Part shown: piece after piece, positions 1 through 12,435 of the stretch
Layout: each line of letters starts with the position of its first letter
How positions within the stretch are numbered: the stretch's first letter is position 1
NCBI GenBank assembly: GCA_009823395.1
Contig: CM020508.1
Span: 2,299,015 to 2,363,014 of the forward strand
Origin: Thamnaconus septentrionalis
Lineage: Eukaryota; Chordata; Actinopteri; Tetraodontiformes; Monacanthidae
Length of the DNA stretch: 64,000 nucleotides
Direction of reading: 5' to 3'
The notes under the pieces: model-generated
Database searches by the model: none
What the model was told of the DNA's origin: nothing
Seen by the model: the letters and a program-made list of their open reading frames with translations, nothing else
Made by a program: the position numbers and the translations under genes

Positions 1-120
1 AAATGTGCTCATAATGCCTCCCTCCTCTTCTAAATGAAACTCTTTGACTCGGCTCCACATCTTTCGGCTTTTACTCTTTTTCTAGCTTTCATCTTTTTTT
101 CATTCTTTTTCTTTTCTCCC

Positions 121-560
121 CCTGCACAGGACAAATAATCCGTCCAAAATGTGCGCTCCCGAAAAATGTGGAGATAGAAGGATAATTGAGTCGATAAACA
201 TTCGGGTCGGGGTGAGATCATTGTTGGGGCTTGTTCAGTCGGGCGCTTAGTTCCAATCTCGACGGCCGTATTATCATATTTTTTTGTCATTTCTGGCCCC
301 GGCAAGAGTGGGAATTGACCCGGGAAGGGCTGCGATTGTGCGGCTGCTTAACGGGAGGGTCGGGGTCGCGGCGTGGACACCCGCCTGCCCGCCTGCCTGC
401 TTCTCCGCCTGCGCGTCTTAATGCAACATGCAACCGCCGTGCAATTCATTCTGATGTCTGAGATGGAAAATTCACGGGCCGCTCTTAATCCCGCGGAAGG
501 ACTCGCGCTCGCCCCGGCAGAAATTTGTAATAATTTGTGACATACACGGTGGAAAATGGG
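121..560. other. Candidate conserved non-coding element pair
   Basis: This is complex, non-repetitive sequence with intact-looking motif content: a GATAAACA forkhead-like word near 193, ATTATCATATTT near 270 and TAATAATTTG near 526. It is interrupted only by a GC-rich stretch (350-415). Frames crossing it on both strands are short and unlike known proteins. The call rests on texture and motifs, not alignment. Confidence 0.35.
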
Positions 561-1317
561 CCACAGGAGATACGGACGCGCCTTGATCTGACCCCGCCCC
601 CTTCCCTCCTCCCCCTCCCACGTTGACGCCGTGACGGATGTGATGTGAATATACACACGGGCCCCGAGTGGACGGCGGCTAGAGGCCGCTAACCAGACCG
701 GCGCGCGGCTCCAAGTACGGAGACACGAATTACTGGCCGCCATGGCGCCGACTTATTTCTGTCGGTTTCACTTCCTGGAAACCGTCCAACGGGAGGCCGT
801 CTTGAAATAGTTTGGAATCAGGCCAAGTGTGAAAAATGGTCACATCTTCACATCATCTGCATATAATGAAAGGCAAATTAAATGGGCAAACACATTTACA
901 CGCAATAATATCAAATACATGTTCGAGAGTGCCGCTGATTTTCACGACTTGAGTATATTTTTATTTTTGTAATTTCAGAAGTTTGAGTGAAAACTAAAAT
1001 GTTGCAGTTTCCTGGTTAGAAGTGACAGAAATCTGAACTTCTTCCATGAATAGCAACAAAGTTTACATTTGACAATGCTGCGTGTTTCAATTTAACACTT
1101 TGTTGATGTTTTTTTTGTTGCTGTGTTTCAACTTTATAAAATTTGTTTTTCGCGTTTGTAAGTCTGAGGTAAAAAAAAAACAAACAACCTTTGACTCACA
1201 AGAATTAATTTACCCAAAAATGTGAAGTTTCCTAATTTTGTTTTCCAAGCCACAAAGTACCACAAATAGTGGACAAATCATTTCTTCAGTTGTTTTTAAT
1301 CAATCAATCAGTCAATC
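561..1317. other. No gene seen; unique DNA
   Basis: GC-rich to 760, then AT-rich unique sequence with short A- and T-runs. Nothing recognised. Confidence 0.5.
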
Positions 1318-1418
1318 AACTTTTATTTGTGCAGCCCTAAATCACAACCAAAGGCGTCCGGAAGCTGAACGGAACCCTCCAGGGCGAGCAAGGGGCGACA
1401 GTGGCCAGGAAAAATAAC
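1318..1418 (+). repeat. Dispersed fish repeat, copy 1 (decayed)
   Basis: The segment has the order cttttatttgtgcagccctaa, atcacaaccaaaggcgt, then gcgacagtggccaggaaaaa. It aligns with 42,910-43,087, sharing atcacaaccaaaggcgtc exactly. The family is common in fish, but I do not know its class with certainty. Confidence 0.65.
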
Positions 1419-3084
1419 GCTCATCTAGTTTGACAGGTTGGCTGAAAAAGACATTCAAAAAATGAGGAGACAGAGAGAGACATAGAGGTAGAAGTAGTCA
1501 GAGTGACAGAAAGACCAGAGTAAGTTGCAGGATGAATAACCAAACACTAACAAAGCTCTATTAATATAGATGTAGACATAAATATGAACAGAAATGATTT
1601 AAATATAGAGATATAGAATGAGATGCATGACTACATGTACTTACATGCAAATATAAATACGTATATAGATAAATGTTATTGTATAATTATACCTCAAATT
1701 ATTATAAAATTTAAACAGTCCTAAATGTATAATAGTGGAGGGTTTTTGCTGCTGCCCATATAGAAAGTATTAGTCCTTGATGAGAAGGGGAAGAATTTTG
1801 GGAGGGGGGAGGCCAAGTCAAAAAAAAACCCAAAACATTTTGGATGTTTTTTTTCTTCAAATTTCACCCCCTTTTTAAACAAATTGTTCTGAGGAACTTG
1901 TGTTTGAATTGGACACGGCTGCGGCTCTGTGGAGGAGCTTTTCAAAGATCACCTTAACAACAGACGGAAGATGATGAATTACATCTCGCTGCCCCAGTTT
2001 CTCCACGCCGGGGATTTATGCTGACGAGTTCTGCGATCTGGAAGCCAAGGCATCACCAAATTACAAAGAAACCTCGGGAGCGGCGGCGTGGCGACACCCC
2101 GCTAATTAGAAGTGTCAGTACTTCCGACGGGATCACCTCAACATGGACGACTTCCTCTCCTCTTAGCCGCCGCAGATCTGAGGAAAAAGGAATTAAAACA
2201 TTTAAAGAGATCAGTGTTCGTTCGCTGTGGCGCCGCAGACAGCCGCACAAAGACAGGCGTTGCGGTTTTTCCTCCTGCACGTGCTGCAGCACCTACGCAG
2301 GAAAAAAAAAAAAAAAAAAATATTGAAATGTTAAAGAGAAGACGGAGGAGGTAGAGATCATTCGGACTGGCCAGAAAGGTAGCCGGTACTAGACCAAGGG
2401 GTCAAACCGCTAGCTGTTTGAAATCATTAAAACTTGTAGAAGAAAAAAAAAAGAGGAAATATAAAATGGAATTATTGTCGACTTGTTATGAGCGTTTTAC
2501 TTCGTCCAAATCCTCCCAGCAGCAACAGTAACTACGCGGCAGAGGTCATTTTGCCCCAGTTCTGACTGTTAACTTAGCTAGCAGACTGGATAGCAGCGTT
2601 AGCACTAACGCAATAGCTAAGCAAAACACCCCAGATACTGAGTGGGTTCCTGTTCTGTAGCTGCTATTGTCTCGGTGTTGCGGAATGCCAAAGTGCGTCC
2701 ACATTTCTCCTTGAGTTTATTCTACTTATTTTTAAAGTTCTTCTTTCCGGGTGCATACACTACCATCTGTGTTTCTGCTCTCTGTTGGAAGGATTCACCC
2801 CACTGATGAAGCCATGGAAATTTAATAATGTCAAACAAAATGACAAAAAAACAACTTCTGCCTTCTCTGAAGGTAGGCAGTGGCGTCCCTGAGGAAAAAA
2901 ACAAATCATGGAGACAAGGTGAATAATAATAATAATAATAAGCAGGCCGAATTAAAAGCAGGAGGGACATTTTTTGAATTAGGCATTCATTGAAAAAAGA
3001 CGTATGAGAAGAAAAAGACGAAGTAGAAGAAGGAGACGAGAGAAGAGGGAGGAGGAGGAGGAGGAGGAGTGAAAATATCTAACA

Positions 3085-3270
3085 TATGAAATGTGAAATT
3101 CCCCGGGTCCTAATCTTTAGCTCGGAGCGCCGCTCCCGCTAAGCCCTGCTGTCGGGATGACAGGTCCCCCACCTGGACAAGCTTGGACAATGTCTCTGCC
3201 GTGTCTGGTTTTCTGCGGGAACAGTGCGCCGCAGACGGCTAATCACGTCCGGAACCAAAGGCACCTGCCC
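3085..3270. other. Candidate conserved non-coding element
   Basis: Non-repetitive block with a MEIS/TGIF-type TGACAGGT at about 3,158 and CTAATCAC near 3,238, bounded by a GAG repeat on the left and a GGT repeat on the right. Confidence 0.3.
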
Positions 3271-3285
3271 TATCTGCTTTTTTTT

Positions 3286-3350
3286 TGGGTGGGGTGGTGG
3301 TGGTGGTGGTCGGGGTTGGGGGTGGTGGTGGTGGTGGTGGTGGTAGGGGG
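3286..3350 (+). repeat. (GGT)n imperfect repeat
   Basis: Two GGT blocks separated by cggggttgggg. Confidence 0.9.
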
Positions 3351-3534
3351 TTTGGGGATCTGCTCGCAGAGAGAGGCTAAAGCTTCATGCTCTTCATGCT
3401 TGTCTCTTATTCACGCTAAGTGCTTATCGAGCAGCGAGCTGTTGCCTTCGCTGCCGCCGCTGCCGCGGCCCCATCTTCCCTCCCACCAGCTCGCAGGATG
3501 CTTGACGTAAGTACAGCCAATCTGGGTAAATACC

Positions 3535-3690
3535 AATCTGTGCTCGCTGTCACTGCTGGCATATTATGCCCCTGAGGGAACATTCTTTTCATAATATCAT
3601 AAGCTGCTTAGCGGTGTGCTTCTATTTAAGGCATACATATTAATAGCTATAAGGAAATCATATTTGAACTGTTCCCCGCAATCAATGTCT
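3535..3690. other. Candidate conserved non-coding element
   Basis: Balanced, repeat-free AT-rich sequence with CATATTAATAGCTATAAGG and GGCATATTATGCC (an imperfect palindrome) motifs, bounded by C/T-rich low-complexity sequence. Confidence 0.42.
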
Positions 3691-4089
3691 TTGGCTCTTT
3701 TTTCCCCCCTTCTTCTTCCTTTCCTCCCCTCCGCTGTTACACTTTGTATAAGAAGGTGCTAATAACTGGGAGGCCCTTCACACCGGCCCATCTAATCCGC
3801 CTTTGTGCGACGGGGAGAGCCGGCGTTTGGCAGATCAGAGGACGAGGCGCCTGCATCCTTCCCCCCTCCCACCTCCCCCTTCCCCTCCCTCTCTTCCACC
3901 TCACCACTTCCTGCTTCCTGGCCCACTTCCTTCCTTCTTTCGTTCGTTCCTTCCTTCCTTCCTTCGTCCTGCGCTTCCTCTCTTCAGACGCAAGGCCATA
4001 ACTTCGGTTGCGTGCGATGCAAAAATGCTGCAGTCTGTTTTAAAAAAAATTTGAAAAAAATTGTTTTCACCGATGAAATTGTACATTAT

Positions 4090-5040
4090 TAAACATGGTT
4101 GAATGACGGAATTAATGATTTATATCTTCCAGGAACAGAGATAATTGTCAACTGATGTAACTCGAGAATCAACGAAGGTGTATTTCAAAAAAATGAAAAT
4201 AATATATACATATATTTTTTCTTTAATGATTTTTGCAGCTTTACGGGGATCAGCTAAGGATAACAATCCTTGATTTTGCTATTTTTACGTAGTTATATGA
4301 TATATTATTTTCTAGAATAAAGTGTAATGTTACATTAGCTATGAAAACGTCATCTCACTTTTGGCGACGCAGTTCCAATGAATATTTATGTGATATCAGG
4401 AAACTTGAGACTTGACGTTCTGGGAGGATCATGTGTTTGAGCGTATGGCTGAAATATTTCCACACACAATCATTTTGGTGGGTTTTGAGGCAGAATTTTT
4501 TTTTCTCCCCACTATGAGGGGCCTTGAAAAAAAAGCCAAATCCAGTAGATAATGATGATACTGAAGAACAGCCTGTTCTAGAATCATTATTGGAATTCAT
4601 TTCTGTATTTTTTCCCCCCTCTCCCTGTTCCGGATGAGATCAAACAGGTTGGCTGTCTGTGAATCAGAGAAAAATGTTTTGCATTTAAATTATAATTTCC
4701 TCTTTTTTCTTTGTGTCAAAATTCTGTTTTTTTTTTTCACCTCGAGGGGAAATCAAAATCCGCACTGGAGTTTTTCATTCTAACCTGGGACAGAACAAGG
4801 CAAATGTTTGCACACTGTCACTGTACAATTTTGTTCTTTGATGTGTTGTTATGTTCTTTATCAAACATTATTCTTCTTACCTCATTTTTTCGTTTTTAGG
4901 CAAAACACCCCAAAGTGAACACACACGATTCGCAAAAAAAGCATCACTAGACATTTCTAAAATGTAAAAACGCACCACTTAAAATATGTTCCTGAAAAAC
5001 AACAACAACCTTCCGTTAAAAGCTCTGCGTCACGCCGACA
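4090..5040. other. No gene seen; AT-rich DNA
   Basis: AT-rich unique sequence with short homopolymer runs. Short frames on both strands lack any recognisable domain. Confidence 0.5.
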
Positions 5041-5508
5041 ATGCAAACATTTCAGACCTCAGTCGGCTGTGAAAACTCTGCCGCTTTACTAACTGCCTCA
5101 CTTCCATCCTATTTGAAAGTTTTTAAAGCGCCGTGGCAACTTTTTCTTCCTCCTCCTGTGGACGGAGGGCCGCTGCAGTATCCGCACACACCAGCAGGGG
5201 GTGCTGGTCCACAGGCCTTCGGCAGCAGCCACTGAGAGCGGCTGCTGCTGCTGCTGCGGCGGCGGCTCCGGTCGCTCCCTGAGCCCAGATGAGTGCTTCA
5301 ATTGTGGGGATATTTTCCTCTAAGCCCGCGGTTGACAGCAACACAGTGCACTTATTTAAAGCAATTTCAAACATGTCTTGTCTGACAAGTTTTAAATCCT
5401 GCTTAACACCCCGTAACAGCCACCAGTTTACTGTCAGAATTAAAGAAGAGAAGAAGAGTGGGGGTGGGGGGGGCGTGCGGGAAAAGGGGGAGCGGGGTGA
5501 GGAAGGGG

Positions 5509-5512
<4 letters not shown>

Positions 5513-5546
<34 letters not shown>
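5513..5546 (+). repeat. (GA)n microsatellite
   Basis: About 17 GA units after a G-rich segment (5,460-5,512). Confidence 0.95.
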
Positions 5547-5550
<4 letters not shown>

Positions 5551-5683
5551 AATCATCGCGTGAATTCATTCCGTTGGTTGTTTAGAGAGGACGAGGCAGC
5601 GCGTGTTTACCTACTGTTATTACTCAGAATTCAGCTCACCAGCGAGCAGGTGTGCTGCTTAAACATCAGTTTTAACTACTACT

Positions 5684-5757
5684 GCAGCAGCAGCAGCAGC
5701 AGCAGCCGAAGCATCATCATCATCATCATCATCATCATCTTCAGCAGCAGCAGCAGG
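5684..5757 (+). repeat. Compound (CAG)n-(ATC)n-(CAG)n microsatellite
   Basis: CAG 5,684-5,706, ATC 5,712-5,739, then CAG to about 5,757. Confidence 0.92.
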
Positions 5758-5800
5758 AGGAGATAAATTATATTATTTCCCCCCATTAAAACTCTTTATT

Positions 5801-5802
<2 letters not shown>

Positions 5803-5832
<30 letters not shown>
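5803..5832 (+). repeat. (CT)n microsatellite
   Basis: 15 units, followed by an AAAT-rich run to about 5,862. Confidence 0.94.
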
Positions 5833-5835
<3 letters not shown>

Positions 5836-6246
5836 AAAAATAAATAAATAAAATAAATAAAAACAGGGACTAAATATCTTATCTATTTTCAAACACTAGT
5901 CTCACCAGTAGTCACCTTTATTTTTTCGCTCCCCCACACGAGGACGGGGGAGTGGACGGATCCAGGCCTGCCTCCTTCCCGCTCGGATTCCACACTCTTT
6001 ATCAGCAGGAGGGAGGAGGAGGAGGAGGAGAAGAAGAAGAAGAAGAAGGGGAAAAAAAAATGAGAAAACAAATCGGCAAATGTAACAATCTGGGTCCTGT
6101 CCCTCCTTGTGATTGCGTGTTAGGCGGTGGCGGCGATAAGCGGCGGGCTACGTGTTGTTGCTGTGTGAAAGACACCCTTTATCGGCTCATACCTCCGACT
6201 TGTGCTTAGTCTAGTCAGCCGGGGAAATATGACGGAGATCTGATAG

Positions 6247-6250
<4 letters not shown>

Positions 6251-6277
<27 letters not shown>
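6251..6277 (+). repeat. (TG)n microsatellite
   Basis: About 13 TG units. A second, interrupted TG/CG tract is at 6,501-6,534. Confidence 0.93.
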
Positions 6278-7052
6278 CGCTCCCACCATCTCCACATCAG
6301 GAGCAAAAGTAGCACGTTGAGACGTTTCCCTCCCGCAGGCCCCTCCGCTGTTTCCTGCAGCGTCCGGCCAATAGGAGGCCCTGGAAAGACAGCGTTGCAC
6401 GGAGATCTTTCTTTTCTTTTCTTTTTCGCATAAAGAAAACATTTCACCATCTTTGAATGAATTCACAGCTTGGCGCTGCAGTAGCTGAAATCCCCTGTCT
6501 GTGCGTGTGTGTGTGTGTGCGTGTGTGTGTGTGTTTTTTACCTCACGTTACAATGAAATAGAATAAAGACTAAATCAAAAAATGCTTGCAAACGCACTGT
6601 GGAAATGTAATTTTTTTTCAACTAAATTGTTATCAAAGTCTTTTTCTTCTGAACGTCATATCCAGGGACGATGATTGTGTTATTTCAGGAGCTGCAGGAT
6701 TTTCTTTTAAATCATGTGTCAGAACAGCAAGCCTGGGAGAGTCATCCTGCAGGTCTCTACGTTAACCCTGAGTCGACAAAATTTTTTTTTTTAAAAGCAC
6801 AAAGCAGGTGTTTGAGAAAACAAAACAAAGCACACAGGCACAATTTTACACAATGCACCTTTAGATAAAACTACACTCTCTATATTAATATATATATTTT
6901 TTTGTCCTCGTAATTTTTCAGAAACTGACTGAAAAATTCAGTAAAAATAAGGATCCAGGAATGCTTCAGGAAGCTTCTGGAAAAAAAAACTTTCCTGAAG
7001 ATGCAACAGATCTGATCTGAGTCACACCGTCCACGACCTGTCTGCACGTTTC

Positions 7053-7096
7053 AGAAGAAGAAGAAGAAGAAGAAGAAGAAGAAGAAGAAGAAGAAG
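7053..7096 (+). repeat. (AAG)n microsatellite
   Basis: About 15 units. Confidence 0.94.
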
Positions 7097-7414
7097 AGTG
7101 ACCAGGACGTGAGCCACCCTCCCCCGCCTTTTCCTTATCTGGTCCGCGGGTCTTTGCCCGACTCTTCCCAGCTGACTTTGTGCTCGTCTCTTTGAGCACC
7201 TTTTGATTCCGTGACTCTTTCCAAGGCTCGCCAAGAAAAAAAGGAAAAAAGGAAAAAAAAAAAAACTGTGACCGCGGGGGTCTGCGGGAAGGTTGGAAAA
7301 AAAAGGCGGAACAAAGGCGTTTGTTTGCAGCTACGTCGCCACCATCGCCGGCAACATCTGGCCCCTGTGACGGCGAGCGGCTGGGATGCGGGTGGAAGAA
7401 AGGAGATGCTATCC

Positions 7415-7540
7415 GGCTAAATGAGGGAAGATTCACGCGGAATAATGAGATGGCCCGAGCCGATGGGTATCTCGAAAGGCCGGCCGGTAAATACTGTTTC
7501 GGAACGCTGCCAGGCTTTTATCTGCTGATATACATTCCCC
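7415..7540. other. Candidate conserved non-coding element
   Basis: Repeat-free block between a purine-rich tract and the 13-bp minisatellite; it contains GGAATAATGAGATGG and TATCTGCTGATATAC words. Confidence 0.3.
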
Positions 7541-7585
7541 CCCACCGCCACCAGAGGCCCCACATGAGGGCCGGAGATATCTCCA

Positions 7586-7637
7586 GCTAGCATCGCCGGC
7601 TAGCACTGCCAGCTAGCATCGCCGCTTAGCATCACCA
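7586..7637 (+). repeat. 13-bp minisatellite, 4 units
   Basis: GCTAGCATCGCCG-like units start at 7,586, 7,599, 7,612 and 7,625 with a few substitutions. Confidence 0.85.
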
Positions 7638-7639
7638 TA

Positions 7640-9190
7640 TCAATCCTGCTGAGAGGTGGAAGCACGTAAGACCTCGTTGTCCGAACTATCGGAGAAACTG
7701 TCGCAAGACACACCGAAGCTACGACACGTTTGTTATTTTTGTCGGAAATTTTTGGGGAAAATTCTTGCCAATTTTTTTGTCCTTTTACAAGTGAAATGTG
7801 CAATCAAGGTTGTTTTACTATTGTACTTTTACTATTATTTTCTTTTTGCAACAAGCAAACCCCTTTTTTTGTTGTAATTTTGCAGTATTTGTCTTAAACA
7901 TATTTTTTGTCAAATGAAACAACTGAACCGAAACGGCTCATCTGCCGCCAAAGAAACAACAAAATAATGACAAAAAACAACGAAATCCACAGATTTCTTT
8001 TTTTGCTGTATGATTGACCAAATTTCCTGTTTATTCCATTGAACACTGTGTTTGTTGTGTCCGTTGTACAACTTTACTCTGAAGGAGACAAAATTTACAC
8101 AGTCAAATTTTACACAGTCTGTAAATAAATGTTATCTTTTGAATCAATAGAATCTGTCAAAAACATTAGAAAGAAAACAGTTGAAAGATGCCGTTTCAAA
8201 ATTTATCAGTATGTTTTGCAGATTTTTTATTTTCACTGCCCCTGTTGGCCGTTTACGAGTTGTGCAGGTATATCGGGTAAGGGGGTGGAGCTACAATTGA
8301 TAGACGAGACTTAAAATGTCGCCACTTAACTCAAAATTTGGTTTGGGGAGCTTTTAATTCCAAAATCTTAATGTGAGATCAATACAAATTCCAACTTTTC
8401 AAATAATGTCAGAACTCTTGAGAGTTTCAAGTTTTCTAGTAGCTGCTGTGAACCTATGTTTTCGCTGAAGGTCAGAATCTCAAATCTCATTATTTATATG
8501 TTACATATATCTGTCTAAAGAATATATACAGTAATAAGTCTAGGCTGCAATGGAAGTGCTTTAATTTTTATCACCAGTCCAAACGTTCAGCAGAAGTACC
8601 ACTTCGGTTCCCAAATGAAAAGATGCTTCTAAAATCACTGGAATTAATGAAAATGAATGCCTTGAAAGAAATCTTTTCAGCTGAACAGCTCCTTAAAATA
8701 ATAATAATATGTTTAATAAATTAGACCCCGGGTCAAAATTAATTCAGGCTAATAATTGAAGGCAAATGTGTCCTTGTATCAGCGGTGCTTTCACCAGATT
8801 CTCCTTCATCAAACATTTTGCCGGATGAAAAGAACGTCTCTCTGTCCTTATCGTCAAATGTGTCTATTTCAAAGTTTCTCAACTCCTTTAACTTGTCACT
8901 TTTCTCACAGAGCGACAGTGTGGAGGTGTCAGTGGGTCGACACCAGGACCAGAACTGACTGAGAACTGACTCAGAACTGAGCCCAATCATTTTCAGGCTG
9001 AGAGACTCAGAGTGAAACCAGCAGCATGGGGAGAAAACATTAGAATCATCATCATCATCATTATTATTATCATCATCATCATCATGGATCTTCTCTACAG
9101 CTCTACAGTCACAACTGTTGCTGGAGCTTAATGATACTAGACAACAAAAGACAACTGCATATTAAATGTAAAAACACAATCTGACAACAT
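7640..9190. other. No gene seen; AT-rich DNA
   Basis: Mostly AT-rich unique DNA, with a small direct repeat (aaattttacacagtc-like, near 8,090-8,120) and an ATC/ATT repeat at 9,041-9,085. No feature is recognised beyond these. Confidence 0.5.
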
Positions 9191-9196
9191 TAGTCA

Positions 9197-9521
9197 TTAA
9201 AGGTTAAGTGTGTAATATTTGGAAAGTTTGAAGAAGAAATAGCAACATCAAGTGGTTACATTTTAGACTGCAGCGTCTTTCACTGCCCCTCCCCCTCCTG
9301 AGCTTGCCAGTTAGCTACGGTGGCCTGCGCACCCAAACCTGGATACCTCGTCCACCTTCTTCTTCGTTGGTTTATTTGCATACGCAAGCGTTTATGTTAG
9401 GTTTACTTCATGTATATTCTTATATATATATATTTATTATTGTATTTGTGGGCAGAATGTTAAATTGTTCACCAATATAAAAATCACAAATCAAGCCAAA
9501 TATTACACACTGGACATTTAA
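9197..9521. mobile_element. TTAA-flanked MITE, complete (325 bp)
   Basis: The left end (9,197-9,222) and the reverse complement of the right end (9,496-9,521) match at 23 of 26 positions and share GTGTGTAATATTTGG perfectly. Both ends include TTAA, the target duplicated by piggyBac-type elements. There is no coding capacity. The interior includes a short (TA)n run. This looks like a very common fish MITE family; two fragments of similar ends occur at 40,259 and 43,311. Confidence 0.78.
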
Positions 9522-9562
9522 ATCCTTTCAGGGGAGTTTGGTCAGTAAATATTAGCAGTATT

Positions 9563-9627
9563 GCATAGCATAGCATAGCATAGCATAGCATAGCATATCA
9601 TAGCATAGTATAGCATACCATAGCATA
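9563..9627 (+). repeat. (TAGCA)n pentanucleotide repeat
   Basis: About 13 units with scattered substitutions in the second half. Confidence 0.93.
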
Positions 9628-10796
9628 AAAAGTACAACAAGCACAAGTTGTGTGATTTCCAGGAGTTTGTGCGACTCTAGAGATGCCGACGATGGAAACT
9701 GATGGACGAGAAATAACGAATGTGAAGCCGTTTGATCTCTTTGAGGCCTGCAGGAAATCTCAGCGCCGATGACCTCTGGGCTCAGGTTGTGTGTGTCCTG
9801 TGTGTGCTTTTCTTGCCGCGCGGCAACGGCACTATTGCAAAGAAAGAAAATAAATAAAGAAAAATAAACCCCCTGGACTGCCTGCTGTTATCTGCCATCT
9901 TCCCTCCGTAAGCAGCTTGTTTCTGAGCCGCCGCCGAGTCGAGCGTGAAAAGAATATAATTTCGGGGCCAATCTCCCGCTAGCATGGCTGCACACGTAGC
10001 CATTGTTGGGTCTGGAGGAGTGGAGGCAGCGGCCGGTGAGATAAAGATCTGCATCGGCGATGCCGACATTCAGCCTCCGACCGACCGGCTGACCGAGCGG
10101 CCGAGCGAGAAAAGGTAGTTTTTGTTGGGAGTAATTACTGGAGTCGGCGAAGTCTCCCGGCTAGACCGTTAGCGCCGTTAGCCCTTTTAGCCTTTTGACC
10201 GCTTGTGCTGTGCTGTTTAGTGGAAGAGCCGCCAGGGGCTGTCTGAGTGACTTTGACAGATCTGAAACACTTTCAGGGCTTTTAGCAAAAACATTTGGAT
10301 CAGGTTAAAGAAGCAAAACCTGGGAAATAGTTGCCGCTTTGGTTACGTCCCCAGCAGAGGATTCAACAACTTTGTTGGAACATAATTCAAAGAGGAAGAA
10401 GAAGAAGGGAACAAAGCTGTGCAACCAAATCTAAACCTGTTTCTGAAGTGAAGAAAATGAAAGAAAGCTACAAAAATGATATATTTTTTTCAAAAACAGC
10501 TGTTATTATGTAGTTATTATGTAACTCGGATACTTTGAGAAGTGATGTTGACGCTTAGTTTCTTTGCAGCAAGATGGCAAAGAGGAAGTACGGAGGAAAA
10601 GAACGGACTGCTGCACAGGTCAACTGTGTTGCCATCTTGTGGGACCAACCGGAACAACAGACAATCAGACTTATCTTCATTGGAATCCGGTTGATTCAAA
10701 AATCAACAGGCTGGAGTGAAAAAAAAAGAAAAAAACAACAGGCTGCAGTTCATCCATACATCCATCCATCCATCATCCATCAGAATCCTGAGTCAA

Positions 10797-11236
10797 AGTC
10801 TCAGATAAATCCTCCGATTGTAACGTGAAAAAAAAAAAACAAGACACTTTTGGGCTGTTTAGCAGGAAACTAAGATCCGATTAACTTTTTCTTCTTCTTT
10901 TAAACAGTTTTTCAAGGACGGAGAAAAGTGAAAGACGAGACTCGTTTCATTGCAGGCAAGCAGGAGAGTAAAAGCTAATTTTTGTAGATGGGCTTGATGA
11001 TGACGAGCCTTGAGTCTATTTTTTTACAGCATCTATCTGCGGAGCCTCTCAGAAGAAAAAAAAACCCACATTAGTCTTTAAAACGGCAGCGGACTCATAA
11101 GTGCTATCTTGCCGCTTTTCTTTCCTTTATTCCTCATTTCAGGGTTCACATGTAGAGGTTGCCGTTTTGTATTGCCATTGTAAGAGAAATGAAAAACAAA
11201 AGCTTTTTCTCTTCTTCCTCTTTTTCTTACGCTCGG
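10797..11236 (+). repeat. Duplicated ~450-bp block, copy A
   Basis: This block aligns in the same orientation with 16,537-17,089. Shared landmarks in order are cctccgattgtaacgtg (10,811), caaggacggag...aaagtgaaagacga, gcaggagagtaaaagctaatt, gacgagccttga, gcggagcctctcag, cggcggactc-type text, and the run gccgttttgtattgccattg (about 11,160-11,182). The copy is more AT-rich and seems more decayed than copy B. There is no open frame and no transposon signature. Candidate explanations are an old local duplication of a regulatory element or two copies of an unrecognised interspersed repeat. Confidence 0.75.
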
Positions 11237-11478
11237 CCCCTCTGAATGGGATTCCTGACGTTTTCTAAGTTAAATACACAGGAAAACAAAGTCAAGAAAG
11301 TAAATATTTGTGTTTTTGTATGTTGTTTTTTCTGTTAACATGATCACTGTCAACTCTTCACTTCACTTTATTAGATTATATTAGATAGATACTTAATTGA
11401 TGCCCAGGAGGAATTCATTTTGATTAATTTAAATGCATGCAATGTTCTAAACTACAGTACATTAGTATACCATACCAT

Positions 11479-12435
11479 AGGAAGAGGCGAAAAGAGGGAG
11501 CCAGGAAGAGGGCTTCCTTCCTGGCAAATCCCTCCAAGTTGACCAAGCAGCTCCTTGGTCAAAAGAGGGCCGGCCGCCTTACCTGCTCAAAGGAGGTCAT
11601 GAACAACCACCTCAAGGCCACGTACAGTGACCCGGCCAGAGAACAACCGCTAGGTCCATGCGATGCACTGACAACACCCCCAGAACCAACAGTGGACTTC
11701 ACCCTGAAGGAGCCCCGCTTAAGCGAAGTAGAGGAAGTAGTGCGGAGAGCAAGATCAAGCTCAGCACCAGGCCCTAGCGGAGTGCCGTACAAGGTGTATA
11801 GGAACTGCCCGAAGCTACGGCATCGGCTGTGGAGGATCCGGAAGGTGATATGGAGGAAAGGAAAGATCGCCCAGTCATGGAGGTGCGCGGAAGGAGTGTA
11901 CATACCAAAAGACGAGAAGTCTGAGAACAGCGACCAGTTTCGGGTCATCTCCTTGCTCTGTGTGGAGAGCAAAATCTTTTTCTGCGTCATAGCCAAGAGA
12001 CTCTCCAACTTCCTGTTGAGCAACAGGTACATCGACACGTCAGTGCAGAAAGGAGGAATACCAGGAGTTCCTGGCTGCCTAGAACACACAGGCCTGGTAA
12101 CCCAGCTCATCAGGGAGGCAAGAGAAAGTGGGGGGGACCTGGCTGTTCTATGGCTGGACCTCACCAATGCCTATGGCTCGATACCCCACAAGCTTGTTGA
12201 GGTCGTACTGGAGAAATACCACGTTCCCCAGAAAGTTAAACACCTCATCCTGGACTACTACGACAGGTTCACTTTGAGAGTCTCCTCTGGCCAGATGACA
12301 TCGGACCGGCGCCACCTGGAAGTGGGCATAATCACTGGATGCACAATCTCAGTGACCCTCTTCGCACTGGCAATGAATATGCTGTTCAAGGCAGCGGAAC
12401 CAGAATGCAGGGGGCCCTCAGCAAGTCTGGAGTAA
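11479..12435 (+). pseudogene. Reverse transcriptase N-terminal segment of the LINE
   Basis: Frame 1 is open here and carries RT blocks in order. A SSSAPGPSGVPYKVY block lies near 11,755, and a FRVISLLCVESKIF block (the RxISLL...KIF type) near 11,938. Motif A, LDLTNAYGSIPHK with its catalytic Asp, lies near 12,157, and motif B, GIITGCTISVTLFALAMNML, near 12,328. The frame is open from an upstream ATG at 11,437, but the first ~14 residues come from flanking DNA, so that ATG is not the element's start. It ends at a stop at 12,433-12,435. The reading there looks locally shifted and then shifted back, so the stop probably came from compensating small indels just before the catalytic YxDD-type block. 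Confidence 0.88.

Noticed and set aside
2597..2612. Small hairpin GCGTTAG-CA-CTAACGC
   Set aside because: Seven-base arms are expected by chance in 64 kb; no context for function.
9563..9627. Possible CRISPR-like regular repeat
   Set aside because: Pentanucleotide tandem repeat with no spacers in vertebrate DNA.
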